Source: Bacteroidetes bacterium GWF2_40_14 | GTDB lineage: Bacteria > Bacteroidota > Bacteroidia > Bacteroidales > UBA932 | Assembly: GCA_001769195.1 (NCBI GenBank) | Contig: MEOK01000037.1 | Span: forward strand, 1-52,059 | Direction of reading: 5' to 3' | Length of the DNA: 52,059 bases | In this document: positions 44,248 through 52,059 of the stretch, piece after piece | Layout: each line of letters begins with the position of its first letter | Position numbering within the stretch: position 1 is the stretch's first letter | Made by a program: the position numbers and the translations under genes | Notes under the pieces: model-generated | Told to the model about the DNA's origin: nothing | The model's input: the letters and a program-made list of their open reading frames with translations, nothing else | Database searches by the model: none

Positions 44248-46632
44248 TTAATTGACCCTCTTACTATAACCTTGTGCATATCCATATCTGTATCTGTAAG
44301 AGTACTTATAACCATATTTATATCTCCCCTGGGCATTTTGAGCTGTTGCCTGGTTAAGAACAACTGCAACATTTTTTAGCCTCTTGTCATGAACCATGTT
44401 GTTAATGAAGCTAACGGTGTCCTTTTCAGAGTAATTTTCTCTCACTACATATATACTTGCATCTGCATATTTTGAGAGAAGAAAAGTATCTGAAACAACT
44501 CCAACTGGAGCAGTGTCTATAACAACATAGTCAAACTCCTTTTTTAACAGGCTGATTAAGTCGCCGGTCCTCCTCTTGGAAAGAAGTTCATTAGGGTTTG
44601 GAGGTATAGGCCCTGTTTGAAGCACAAAGAAATTTGGCTCAACCTGCTCTATTAACTCATTATGATCCTGAACTATACCGGCAAGGTATGATGAAAAGCC
44701 GTTCTCTCTTTTTGGTATAGACAATACATTTGAGAGTTGTGGGTTTCTTATATCGGCCCCAAGCAGTATCACCCTTTTGTCCATTAAGGATAGGCTCCTT
44801 GCCAGATTTGTCGCAATAAATGTTTTTCCCTCCTTTGCAATTGTAGATGTCACGAGAACTGCATTTTGATCCTTCTCGCTCAGCATAAACAGCAGGTTAT
44901 TCCTGAGGGTGCGGAACATCTCGTTAACGACAGAGTCATCATTTGGTTTTACAACAAGCGAACCATGGCCGTTAAGATTATCTACTTTTATAACGTCACC
45001 GATTACGCTGATATCCTTTAAATTTACCATATCCTTCATACCCTCTATCCTTGTCTGAAAATATCCTTTTAAGAAAATGACTGTTGCAGGTATAGCTGAC
45101 CCAATTAAGAAGAAGATAAATAGTATCATTGCTCTTTTTGGTTCTACTTGATTGCCTATGGAGTAGGGTCTTGCTATCAACTTTGCTTTTGGTGCAACCC
45201 CTGCTTGTGTCAGATTTGTCTCCTCCCTCTTTTGCAGCAGGTAAACAAACAAGTTTGACTTAACCTCCTGTTGCCTTACAATGTCGGTATATTGTCTGGA
45301 AACAGTGGGGATGTTTTTTATTTTAATGCTTGTGAGGGTATTCTCCTTCTCCAGATTGCCTAATGCAATTTGCGAAGCATTTTTCTCATTTGCAAGTGAT
45401 GCACGAATACTCTCATGCATATTCTTTACTTGAGAATTCAGGCTCTTTAAAGCAGGGTTCGTCTCTGTTGAGGACGACTGTACCCTCTCTCTGTTAATCA
45501 GGAGTTCGTTGTAGTTGTTAATCACAGATACAAGCCCCGGGTCCTTTATCCCCAGGTTGGGTATAAGCTTGTTTTTGTTCTCGCTTTTTGCAATATAGTT
45601 TTCTATATATGTGATAAGGTTAAGCTGTGTCTCAATCTCAAGTCGCTTTGTGTCGTAACCCTCTGTTTTGCTTAGGTATGACCCAACCTGCGTTGGTATA
45701 TCGGTCACCTGGTTCTCCTTGCGAAATGCCTCAACCTGATACTCAACGTTACCAAGCTCATCAGCGATGTTTTTTAACCTCTCCTCAATAAAAACTGCTG
45801 TATTGAAGGCAACCTTGTTCTTGTCTTCAGCTGCCTCTTTGTTGTACTCTGTAACAAGAGCGGCTAAAAAATCTTCCCCCTTTTTTCTGATCTCAGTTCT
45901 CATTGTTATATCCAATTGAGATGAGAGCTTGGTAGAGGTTGTAATGTTCAATCTGCCTATTATGCCCCTTGATACTGCCATTGCATTCGATATCCTCACC
46001 TCAAGTGGCTTATCCTCAAATTTGATACTGTCCTGTCTGGCAATATAAAATCTCCCTATTGGTAGTTGTAAATACCCCGGAAGGGTCTCCATCATGAGTG
46101 TTTTATCTATTGTCTCTCCATTGGCTACATATTCTGCATCTACACTCAAACCATCTTTTTTTTGTGTGAATGTTAAAGTTACGGGTGTTGGTATCTTGTC
46201 CGGCTCCACATCCTCCCACCTTACATAGAGTGGCGAGCATTTATAAAGTTCAGGGGTATAAAAGTGATATTTATTAGCGTATCTGTATGTTGTGTGCAGT
46301 TCTAGTAGGTTTACAATTTTCGCAACCATATCGGGTGATTTGAATGTCCCAATTTCGTTGTCAATATTATTCTTGCCCATATTTAACCCCATGTCCTGTA
46401 ACAGAAACATCTCCTCAGGAGCATTCTGCTCCTGCTTAATAAGCACAGATGTTTTTGCCTCATAGGCAGGTGTCTGCATCTTAAGGTAGAAGTAGCCTGC
46501 AAAAAGCATTACAGCTACTGATAAGGCAAACCAGTACCACTTGTTTAAAAAAATGAAAATCAACTGCTTTAGGTCTATCTCCGGGTTCTCCTCTGTGTTA
46601 ACCGCTCGGTTAGTGTGTATGTTCTCTTGCAT
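44248..46632 (-). CDS. wzc: Wzc-type polysaccharide co-polymerase and tyrosine autokinase
   Basis: A 794-residue inner membrane protein. A Wzz domain spans two membrane segments (WYWFALSVAVMLFAGYFYL near residue 33; MILFIFFLIGSAIPATVIFL near 500) with a coiled periplasmic part between. A GNVR-like segment lies around 375-440. The cytoplasmic BY-kinase has VTSTIAKEGKTFIATNLA (Walker A, about 590), ILLGADIRNPQL (A') and FDYVVIDTAPVGVVSD (Walker B, about 700). The C-terminal tail is a tyrosine cluster (YKYGYKYSYRYRYGYAQGY) for autophosphorylation. It controls chain length and export with Wza, 17 bp upstream. Confidence 0.94.
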   Translation of the reverse strand: MQENIHTNRAVNTEENPEIDLKQLIFIFLNKWYWFALSVAVMLFAGYFYLKMQTPAYEAKTSVLIKQEQNAPEEMFLLQDMGLNMGKNNIDNEIGTFKSPDMVAKIVNLLELHTTYRYANKYHFYTPELYKCSPLYVRWEDVEPDKIPTPVTLTFTQKKDGLSVDAEYVANGETIDKTLMMETLPGYLQLPIGRFYIARQDSIKFEDKPLEVRISNAMAVSRGIIGRLNITTSTKLSSQLDITMRTEIRKKGEDFLAALVTEYNKEAAEDKNKVAFNTAVFIEERLKNIADELGNVEYQVEAFRKENQVTDIPTQVGSYLSKTEGYDTKRLEIETQLNLITYIENYIAKSENKNKLIPNLGIKDPGLVSVINNYNELLINRERVQSSSTETNPALKSLNSQVKNMHESIRASLANEKNASQIALGNLEKENTLTSIKIKNIPTVSRQYTDIVRQQEVKSNLFVYLLQKREETNLTQAGVAPKAKLIARPYSIGNQVEPKRAMILFIFFLIGSAIPATVIFLKGYFQTRIEGMKDMVNLKDISVIGDVIKVDNLNGHGSLVVKPNDDSVVNEMFRTLRNNLLFMLSEKDQNAVLVTSTIAKEGKTFIATNLARSLSLMDKRVILLGADIRNPQLSNVLSIPKRENGFSSYLAGIVQDHNELIEQVEPNFFVLQTGPIPPNPNELLSKRRTGDLISLLKKEFDYVVIDTAPVGVVSDTFLLSKYADASIYVVRENYSEKDTVSFINNMVHDKRLKNVAVVLNQATAQNAQGRYKYGYKYSYRYRYGYAQGYSKRVN

Positions 46633-46649
46633 AATTTTTTTCAGTTAGA

Positions 46650-47465
46650 TTAGTTCATTCTTACTATTGTAAGGATCAGGGTTGTTATTGATATAAGTGT
46701 TGAAACTAAAGATAAAGCATATGTCTCTCCTGCTCCAATGTTTGCCGCCTTTGATCTTGTTTTGTTGGGCTCAATATATAACACATCGTTTTGTTGCAAG
46801 TAGTAGGTATTAAGGTTGGTGAGAAGCGATGCACTTTGAAGGTTTACTCTGGTTATGCTCTTTTTTCCTTCGGAATTCTCTCTTATTAACAGGATGTTCT
46901 CTCTTTTTCCATAGATTGTGAGGTCGCCGGCGAGTGCAAGTGCATCAAAGATTGTACATTGCTCGTTCTGTACTGTATATGAGCCTGGTTTTGCAACCTC
47001 TCCTAGTACTGAGATTTTGTAGTTTTTGAACCGAACATTAACTACAGGTATTTCAGTTATATATTCAGGGTGTATTCTGTTTTTTATTAGGTTTTGTAAT
47101 TGCACACGAGTTAACCCTTGTACATTAATTTTTCCGATAACTGGGTACTCAATATTTCCTTCGTTGTCTACTATGTATGTTTGAAGCTCTGCTCCTTGAA
47201 CACTTATCCCTCCTTGTGTTATTACTCCGCTCCCTGCATTAGATCCAAGGTTGAAAGGGGAGGCGGCCTCAGGGACAACTGTATTTACGGAAATTGTGAG
47301 GATATCTTTGGGCATTATTTTGGCTTCATATATTTTAGCGTTCTTGTCCAGTTCGTACTGGCTTAGATTGTCTGCGTTTGTAAGGTATGGGATTCCCTTT
47401 GTAGATCCGCACGAGGCAAGTATTAGACCTGCCGCCGCCACTAGTATTAAATCTCTCGTTTTCAT
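46650..47465 (-). CDS. wza: Wza-type polysaccharide export lipoprotein (OPX)
   Basis: A 271-residue outer-membrane export protein. The lipoprotein signal is MKTRDLILVAAAGLILASCG, with the lipidated Cys19. The polysaccharide-export domain follows (IMPKDILTISVNTVVPEA, IVDNEGNIEYPVIGKINVQG), then a SLBB domain (YKISVLGEVAKPGSYTVQNE) and a C-terminal hydrophobic helix (LSLVSTLISITTLILTIV). It would form the outer-membrane exit, working with Wzc. It overlaps the dehydratase gene stop by 4 bp. Confidence 0.93.
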   Translation of the reverse strand: MKTRDLILVAAAGLILASCGSTKGIPYLTNADNLSQYELDKNAKIYEAKIMPKDILTISVNTVVPEAASPFNLGSNAGSGVITQGGISVQGAELQTYIVDNEGNIEYPVIGKINVQGLTRVQLQNLIKNRIHPEYITEIPVVNVRFKNYKISVLGEVAKPGSYTVQNEQCTIFDALALAGDLTIYGKRENILLIRENSEGKKSITRVNLQSASLLTNLNTYYLQQNDVLYIEPNKTRSKAANIGAGETYALSLVSTLISITTLILTIVRMN

Positions 47466-49450
47466 TTATCTATAAATTGTAGTTGTTTTACATTCTTATA
47501 TAATTCGAGCTTGTCAAGCTCTTCGAATTTTGGGGAGTTCTGACTTATAAATTCCGGAATCAACTCCTTGAGTCTCTTTACAACTTCAACCGGGTGAATA
47601 TGTTCAAGTGCAATATCATTCATCTCGTCTATCATGGGGGCTATGTCGGAGTATCTGTACCGGCGTACTTTGGCTATTTTCACCTTTTTGTGGTGGGTTG
47701 GCAGGGTGTTCTCGTCGCAGGCGAGTAGCTCTTCGTAGAGCTTCTCGCCGGGGCGCAGGCCGGTCTCTACTATTTTTATGTCTTCGCCCGGAATTTTACC
47801 GCTAAGGCGTATCATCTTCTCTGCAAGCTCGTATATTTTGACTGCCTCACCCATATCGAAGATAAAGATTTCGCCTCCGTGTCCCATGCAACCGGCCTCC
47901 AGCACTAGGCTGCAAGCCTCCGGTATGGTCATGAAGTAGCGGGTTATATCTTTGTGTGTTACTGTTATAGGCCCCCCGGCAGCTATTTGTCGCTTGAATA
48001 GTGGCACCACAGAGCCGTTTGACCCAAGAACGTTGCCAAACCTTGTGGTTACAAATTGTGTAGGATTCTCAACTCCATCTTCAAGAAGCTTGTGATAGAG
48101 ACTATGTATATATATCTCTGCTGCTCTTTTGCTAGCACCCATTACATTTGTCGGGTTAACGGCTTTGTCGGTAGATATCATCACAAACCTCTCCACGCCT
48201 GTCTCTACAGCCATGTCTGCCACATTTTTTGTGCCCAGGACATTTGCAATTACAGATGCCGACGGGTGGAACTCCATCATTGGAACGTGTTTGTATGCTG
48301 CAGCATGGAAAACTATATGGGGCCTTGCACACTCGAATACCTGCCTCATCTTTGCCGTACTGCTCACATTTCCTATTATCGGCTTTATATCTATGTTGTT
48401 TGGATTTCTGCTCTTTAGCATTAGCCAGAGGTCGTTCAGAGGTGTCTCTGCCTGGTCGAGAAGGATAATCTGCCTGCACTTGAACTGTGCTACCTGTATA
48501 GCTATTTCACTTCCGATTGAACCTGCCGCTCCGGTTATCAGCACCACTTTATCGGTGAAATTGTGTTCAAGGGCATCTTTGTTCAGCTCTATTGCATTTC
48601 TCCCGAGAAGGTCCTCTATCTTTATCTTGTTTATCTGTGGAGCAGTCTGTACCACAGTGTCGTCATGCTTTACGAATGTAGAGACCATAAGAAGTTCCAG
48701 ACCCTCCACAATGCAGCGGTCGTAAAACTCTTTGGACATAGAGTCGAGTTGTGATTTGTAAAGAAGCAGGGTGTGAACCTCGTAATGAACCATCAGGTTG
48801 AGCAGGCCCTTTCTGGCCGACAATATTGGCAGACCGCCAACAGATCTCCCCACCTGGGCATCGTTCAGTGTTATGAAAGCAACAGGTTCGTATGGGTTGT
48901 TCTTCTCTTCCTTTATTGAATTGGCCAGCAGTACAGATTCATAGTCGCTGCCAAGTACAAATGCTCTGATTTTCTGAGGATCATATCTCTTTTCAAAGCC
49001 CTCATACACTGTCTTTACCATAAAACGGAACATGAGCTGCACTGCAATTACAACAAAGCCCAGTACAACGGGGAACCAGAGGTTAAACTGGATAAGGTGA
49101 CCGTTTGCCAGGTTTGTACCGTTAATTGTTATGCTGAAAATTTCAAAGAGGAGGGTGGCAAAGAGTGTAGAGAAAGATAATCTTCTTAGGTCACTTATAG
49201 TTGAGTATCTTACAACCCCGTGATGTGTCTTGAAAAGGATAGCTGAAACAGCATAAAATATTATTACGACAAATATTTTTAATGCAAAATGGTGTGATGG
49301 GGAGGATGCAACATTGTCGCGAAAGAACCACAGTGACGTGTATGCAATTATTACAATAAATAAATCTATAGCGAATATGGTCCACCTGGGCATGTAGTTG
49401 CGCATCATAGCCCAGATGATTCGCTCCAATCTTACCAATAAGTTTTTCAT
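47462..49450 (-). CDS. Membrane-bound UDP-GlcNAc 4,6-dehydratase (WbpM/PglF/CapD type)
   Basis: A 662-residue protein with four hydrophobic segments in the first 140 residues (for example TIFAIDLFIVIIAYTSLWFF), a CoA-binding-like domain, and a C-terminal SDR dehydratase from about residue 300 (VVLITGAAGSIGSEIAIQVA, HAAAYKHVPMMEFHP, STDKAVNPTNVMGASKRAAE). Met replaces Tyr in the active site, as in WbpM and PglF. It makes UDP-4-keto-6-deoxy-GlcNAc at the membrane. It is the first gene of the locus behind a strong promoter; the 5648-6604 reductase probably uses its product. Confidence 0.92.
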   Translation of the reverse strand: MKNLLVRLERIIWAMMRNYMPRWTIFAIDLFIVIIAYTSLWFFRDNVASSPSHHFALKIFVVIIFYAVSAILFKTHHGVVRYSTISDLRRLSFSTLFATLLFEIFSITINGTNLANGHLIQFNLWFPVVLGFVVIAVQLMFRFMVKTVYEGFEKRYDPQKIRAFVLGSDYESVLLANSIKEEKNNPYEPVAFITLNDAQVGRSVGGLPILSARKGLLNLMVHYEVHTLLLYKSQLDSMSKEFYDRCIVEGLELLMVSTFVKHDDTVVQTAPQINKIKIEDLLGRNAIELNKDALEHNFTDKVVLITGAAGSIGSEIAIQVAQFKCRQIILLDQAETPLNDLWLMLKSRNPNNIDIKPIIGNVSSTAKMRQVFECARPHIVFHAAAYKHVPMMEFHPSASVIANVLGTKNVADMAVETGVERFVMISTDKAVNPTNVMGASKRAAEIYIHSLYHKLLEDGVENPTQFVTTRFGNVLGSNGSVVPLFKRQIAAGGPITVTHKDITRYFMTIPEACSLVLEAGCMGHGGEIFIFDMGEAVKIYELAEKMIRLSGKIPGEDIKIVETGLRPGEKLYEELLACDENTLPTHHKKVKIAKVRRYRYSDIAPMIDEMNDIALEHIHPVEVVKRLKELIPEFISQNSPKFEELDKLELYKNVKQLQFIDK

Positions 49451-49531
49451 AGTTAGGTTGTTTGTACGAAAAATGACGGTGAGTCACAATGTTTGAAGTT
49501 CTGACCACCGTTATTTAACTTTTCTATCCAA

Positions 49532-49562
49532 CAAATATAATCTAAAAATGTTTCTGAGGCAA
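49532..49562 (-). promoter_or_regulatory. Predicted promoter of the polysaccharide operon
   Basis: On the minus strand TTG (49562-49560) is followed after 20 bp by TATATTTG (49539-49532), an exact match to the Bacteroidota consensus TTG-N(19-21)-TAnnTTTG. Transcription would start near 49525, leaving about 75 bases of leader before the ATG at 49450. This is the best promoter in the window and probably drives much of the 48-kb locus. Confidence 0.65.
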
Positions 49563-49662
49563 GATTTTTTTAACATTTATTTGGCTAATTCTAAGATTAA
49601 TAAAGAATATAAATTTGGATAATTTAGATTATTATTGCATATTAAGAGCAAAGTGTATTTTC

Positions 49663-49696
49663 TTGCCAAAATCGCTTAAAATTTTTCTTATTTTTG
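49663..49696 (+). promoter_or_regulatory. Predicted promoter of the metallophosphoesterase gene
   Basis: TATTTTTG at 49689-49696 matches TAnnTTTG, and TTG lies at 49663-49665 with a 23-bp spacer, slightly longer than usual. The leader to the ATG at 49736 would be about 33 bases. It diverges from the polysaccharide promoter, with roughly 100 bp between the -33 elements. Confidence 0.45.
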
Positions 49697-49735
49697 TAGA
49701 AATTGGTTAAGTTATTAAATTAAATATTTAAAGTC

Positions 49736-51817
49736 ATGAGTATTCGCAGGAAATTTTTTCTTCTTATTGCTGCTCTGTTGTTTGGTCTTTCAATCAGTGC
49801 TAAAGACGGAGTTGTAAGGTTTGCATATCTGGCCGATCTTCATATTTCTGATGCTGTTCCTCCCTCTTTGGACCTTGAGAATTCAGTCAACGATATCAAT
49901 TCTATGTCTGATATAGATTTTGTGATTCTTGCCGGCGACATTACGGAGTTTGGGTCGGACGTGGAGATTGAGCGGGCAAAGTCGATTCTAGACAAGCTTA
50001 CTGTTCCGTACTACATTGTTGCGGGTAACCACGACTCCAAGTGGAGCGAAAGTGGTTGTAACACATTTGCCAAAGTGTTTGGTTACGAGCACTTCAACTT
50101 CGATGTTGAGGGCATTCAGTTCATAGGTTGTAATTCGGGCCCTAACATGCGTATGGCTCCTGCTCTTGTTCCGCGTGAAAGTATTGTCTGGCTCGATTCT
50201 ATTACAAAGGCACTGCCTAAGGACAAGCCGGTGATTTTCATCAATCACTATCCTTTGGACGATGCCATGCTTAACTACAAAAATGTGCTTGACCTTATTG
50301 CTCGCACAAATATTCAGGTTGCTCTTTGCGGGCATGGTCACAACAACGTGGTCCTTAATTATCCCGGCATTGCCGGCGTCCGTAACGCTATCCCTGGTGT
50401 AATGGGTCGTTCAAACCTCTCAGGTAACAAAGTCGCTGCCGGTTACAACATAATCACTGTAACTCAAGGCAGCAATGTCACCAATTCTGTTGGAGTGATC
50501 ACATTTCAGGAGCGCACCAAAGGAGTCACCAAAGCTCCATGGCATACATTGTTGTTGAAGAATGCTTCTGAAAAAGTTGTTCCAAAAGAGGCATTGAAAT
50601 CTGCCATCGTGCCGTCCTCAGCTTCAGGCATTCCTTGTTGTTCCGGAACAGCCGCATACGCCAAAGCGGATCAGCCAGTTAAAACTGTATGGGAGATTCA
50701 GGACAACTCCGATATAGGTTCTGGGGCGGTAATAGGCAATAGGCAACGGGCAATAGGCAAGGGGGGCATTGCCAGAATTGTTTACTATGCAAATACGGCC
50801 GGAGTAGTTAAGGCGCTGGAAGCAGCGTCGGGTAAACTCCTCTGGTCATTTGCCACATCGGGCAAAATTTTCTCAACTCCTGCAGTTTCTGACGGTCTTC
50901 TTGTTGTCGGTAGTAGCGACAGCTACATATATTGCATCGATGCCTTGTTGGGCAAGCTTTTTTGGAAGGTGAAGGCAAACAAATCTGTACTTGCCTCGCC
51001 TACCATTTATAAAGGTATTGTATACATAGGTTCTTCCGATGGTATTTTCCGCGCGATTGAGCTTGAGACCGGTCAGGTTGTATGGACTTACGACAAAATT
51101 AAGGGGTTCATTGAGGCTAAGGCTTTTGTAGACAAAGAGGGTGTCTATATTGGTGACTGGGCATCAACGTTATACGCTTTCAACCCGAAAAATGGTTCGC
51201 TTTTGTGGAGCTGGACAAACAACAAGGGCAGGGGACTCTCTCCGGCTGCTGTATGGCCGGTTAAAGCCAACGGCCGCATCTTTGTCGCCACACCTGAGCG
51301 CATGACTCATGCAATTGACGCTTCTACCGGCAAGGAGATCTGGCGGGCCAAAGGTGGGCGCGAAGCTATTGGCCTCTCTGCCGACGGTTCTGCCGTCTAT
51401 GTGAAGACTATGCAGGACACGGTAATCGCCTTCTCAACCACCGAGAGCACCATTGTCACATCAGATGTGACTACCTATACAACTACCAAATCGGTGACAC
51501 CTCCGCCCGCTCCGGTCTCTCAGACAATAACAACGGTTCCAACAACAATATCGACCACTTCTGTCCAGCCAAAATCACTGTGGCGCTCCTTCACCGGCTA
51601 CGGTTACGAGATAGCTCCATCTGCTATAACCACCGCCGATGGTCTGGTCTTCATACCAACCGACAAAGGTAACATCTTTGCCCTCAATGCAAAAGACGGC
51701 ACCGTTGCCTGGCAGTACAACTTCTCCATCGCCCTCATCAACTACATCCTACCCATCGGCAACCGCCAACTGCTCGTCACCTCTATGGATGGCAAAGTCG
51801 CGATTTTGCAGTACTAG
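49736..51817 (+). CDS. Secreted metallophosphoesterase-PQQ beta-propeller fusion protein
   Basis: A 693-residue exported protein. Residues 1-22 are a signal peptide (IRRKFFLLIAALLFGLSISA). Residues 28-240 are a calcineurin-like phosphoesterase with the full metal set: YLADLHIS, ILAGDITEFG, VAGNHDSKW, INHYPLDD and LCGHGHNN. From about 310 a PQQ-type beta-propeller follows, with WSFATSGKIFSTPAVSDG, VVGSSDSYIYCID, YIGSSDGIFRAI, VFIPTDKGNIFALN and similar blades. A Thr/Pro-rich stretch (about 569-612) interrupts the propeller. A 7-bp repeat lies between the two domains. The likely site is periplasm or cell surface; the substrate is unknown. Confidence 0.88.
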   Translation: MSIRRKFFLLIAALLFGLSISAKDGVVRFAYLADLHISDAVPPSLDLENSVNDINSMSDIDFVILAGDITEFGSDVEIERAKSILDKLTVPYYIVAGNHDSKWSESGCNTFAKVFGYEHFNFDVEGIQFIGCNSGPNMRMAPALVPRESIVWLDSITKALPKDKPVIFINHYPLDDAMLNYKNVLDLIARTNIQVALCGHGHNNVVLNYPGIAGVRNAIPGVMGRSNLSGNKVAAGYNIITVTQGSNVTNSVGVITFQERTKGVTKAPWHTLLLKNASEKVVPKEALKSAIVPSSASGIPCCSGTAAYAKADQPVKTVWEIQDNSDIGSGAVIGNRQRAIGKGGIARIVYYANTAGVVKALEAASGKLLWSFATSGKIFSTPAVSDGLLVVGSSDSYIYCIDALLGKLFWKVKANKSVLASPTIYKGIVYIGSSDGIFRAIELETGQVVWTYDKIKGFIEAKAFVDKEGVYIGDWASTLYAFNPKNGSLLWSWTNNKGRGLSPAAVWPVKANGRIFVATPERMTHAIDASTGKEIWRAKGGREAIGLSADGSAVYVKTMQDTVIAFSTTESTIVTSDVTTYTTTKSVTPPPAPVSQTITTVPTTISTTSVQPKSLWRSFTGYGYEIAPSAITTADGLVFIPTDKGNIFALNAKDGTVAWQYNFSIALINYILPIGNRQLLVTSMDGKVAILQY
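50731..50758. repeat. Intragenic 7-bp tandem repeat (AATAGGC, four copies)
   Basis: Four contiguous 7-bp units start at 50731, 50738, 50745 (variant AACGGGC) and 50752. They lie within the coding region near residue 332, in the linker between phosphoesterase and propeller, and encode a low-complexity AVIGNRQRAIGKGG. Seven is not a multiple of three, so gain or loss of one unit would shift the frame. Confidence 0.85.
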
Positions 51818-52034
51818 CCGGATGCTGAGGCTGGGTACACGTGCAAACCTTGCAAAATAAGTCGGTATATGACAGATAATCAGATATATACCTATTTGCT
51901 TGATTTCCAGACCATTTTTCAAGTACTTGTAAATCATGCATATACTAATGGCTCTGGCAGAGTCTCGTAACCGTTCACTAAGCTACGTCTTTTAACAACC
52001 ATACCCAATCAATATCTTTGTTAAAAATTGGATT

Positions 52035-52059
52035 ATGGAACAAAACACAACACCCTCAC
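52035..52059 (+). CDS. Possible start of a further gene, cut by the window end
   Basis: An ATG at 52035 opens a frame reading MEQNTTPS up to the window edge. TATCTTTG at 52013-52020 matches the -7 consensus TAnnTTTG 14 bp upstream, without a clear -33 TTG. The preceding 51818-52012 holds nothing recognisable. Only eight codons are visible, so no product can be named. Confidence 0.28.

Noticed and set aside
48129-48725. A 198-codon plus-strand frame inside the WbpM/PglF-type gene
   Set aside because: It lies wholly opposite the conserved SDR domain and has no recognisable motif.
49451-49735. Invertible promoter as in Bacteroides capsule loci
   Set aside because: I see no inverted-repeat pair flanking the promoter region and no recombinase gene nearby.
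1-52059. CRISPR array, tRNA or rRNA genes, prophage or plasmid origin
   Set aside because: No regularly spaced repeats with unique spacers, no tRNA-like cloverleaf or rRNA segment noticed, and no phage structural or replication genes.

Overview
The window comes from a member of the Bacteroidota, most likely the Bacteroidales. The evidence is Bacteroides-type promoters (TTG, about 20 bases, TAnnTTTG), almost no Shine-Dalgarno sequences, AAA_14/DUF4143 ATPases, and Wza/Wzc-type export genes at the head of a large AT-rich glycan locus. The genus cannot be fixed from sequence alone.

Layout. (1) 1-1585: a plus-strand AAA_14/DUF4143 ATPase behind a predicted promoter and three 23-bp repeats. (2) 1590-49450: about 48 kb of minus-strand genes forming one surface polysaccharide locus (capsule or O-antigen), read from 49450 down to 1590. 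It begins with a WbpM/PglF-type dehydratase, Wza and Wzc, then a winged-helix regulator. Next comes a legionaminic-acid pathway (LegB, LegC, LegH, LegI, LegG, PtmE, LegF, a PtmA-like SDR, a Gfo/Idh oxidoreductase). It is followed by a WbpG/HisH/HisF-type sugar amidotransferase set and a phosphonate set (sulfotransferase-like protein, cytidylyltransferase-PEP mutase fusion, phosphonopyruvate decarboxylase, iron alcohol dehydrogenase, a GT-B transferase). Then come a dead DegT aminotransferase, a glycosyltransferase, the Wzx flippase, the FnlA/FnlB/FnlC set for UDP-L-FucNAc, further glycosyltransferases, a TupA-like ATP-grasp protein, a CapA-like protein and the Wzy polymerase. After a decayed IS transposase come an acetyltransferase, reductases, a DUF1972 glycosyltransferase, an unusual aldo-keto-reductase-like protein, two epimerases and a WbpL-type initiating transferase. 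A TviB-type dehydrogenase closes the locus. (3) 2995-4557: an XRE regulator, ImmA/IrrE-like peptidase and PIN-domain protein cassette interrupts the 3' end of the locus. (4) 49736-51817: a divergent secreted metallophosphoesterase fused to a PQQ-type beta-propeller, with a slippage-prone 7-bp repeat inside the gene.

How the genes work together (inference). WbpM/PglF, the 5648-6604 reductase and the WbpL-type transferase would make and load a first sugar such as QuiNAc or D-FucNAc on undecaprenyl phosphate. The glycosyltransferases would add L-FucNAc, a HexNAcA uronic acid and a legionaminic acid, the last probably carrying an amidine. The phosphonate genes predict 2-hydroxyethylphosphonate activated as a CMP ester and attached to the glycan. 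Wzx, Wzy, Wzc and Wza would flip, polymerise and export it. The most unusual element is the predicted hydroxyethylphosphonate decoration combined with an amidinated nonulosonic acid in one locus.
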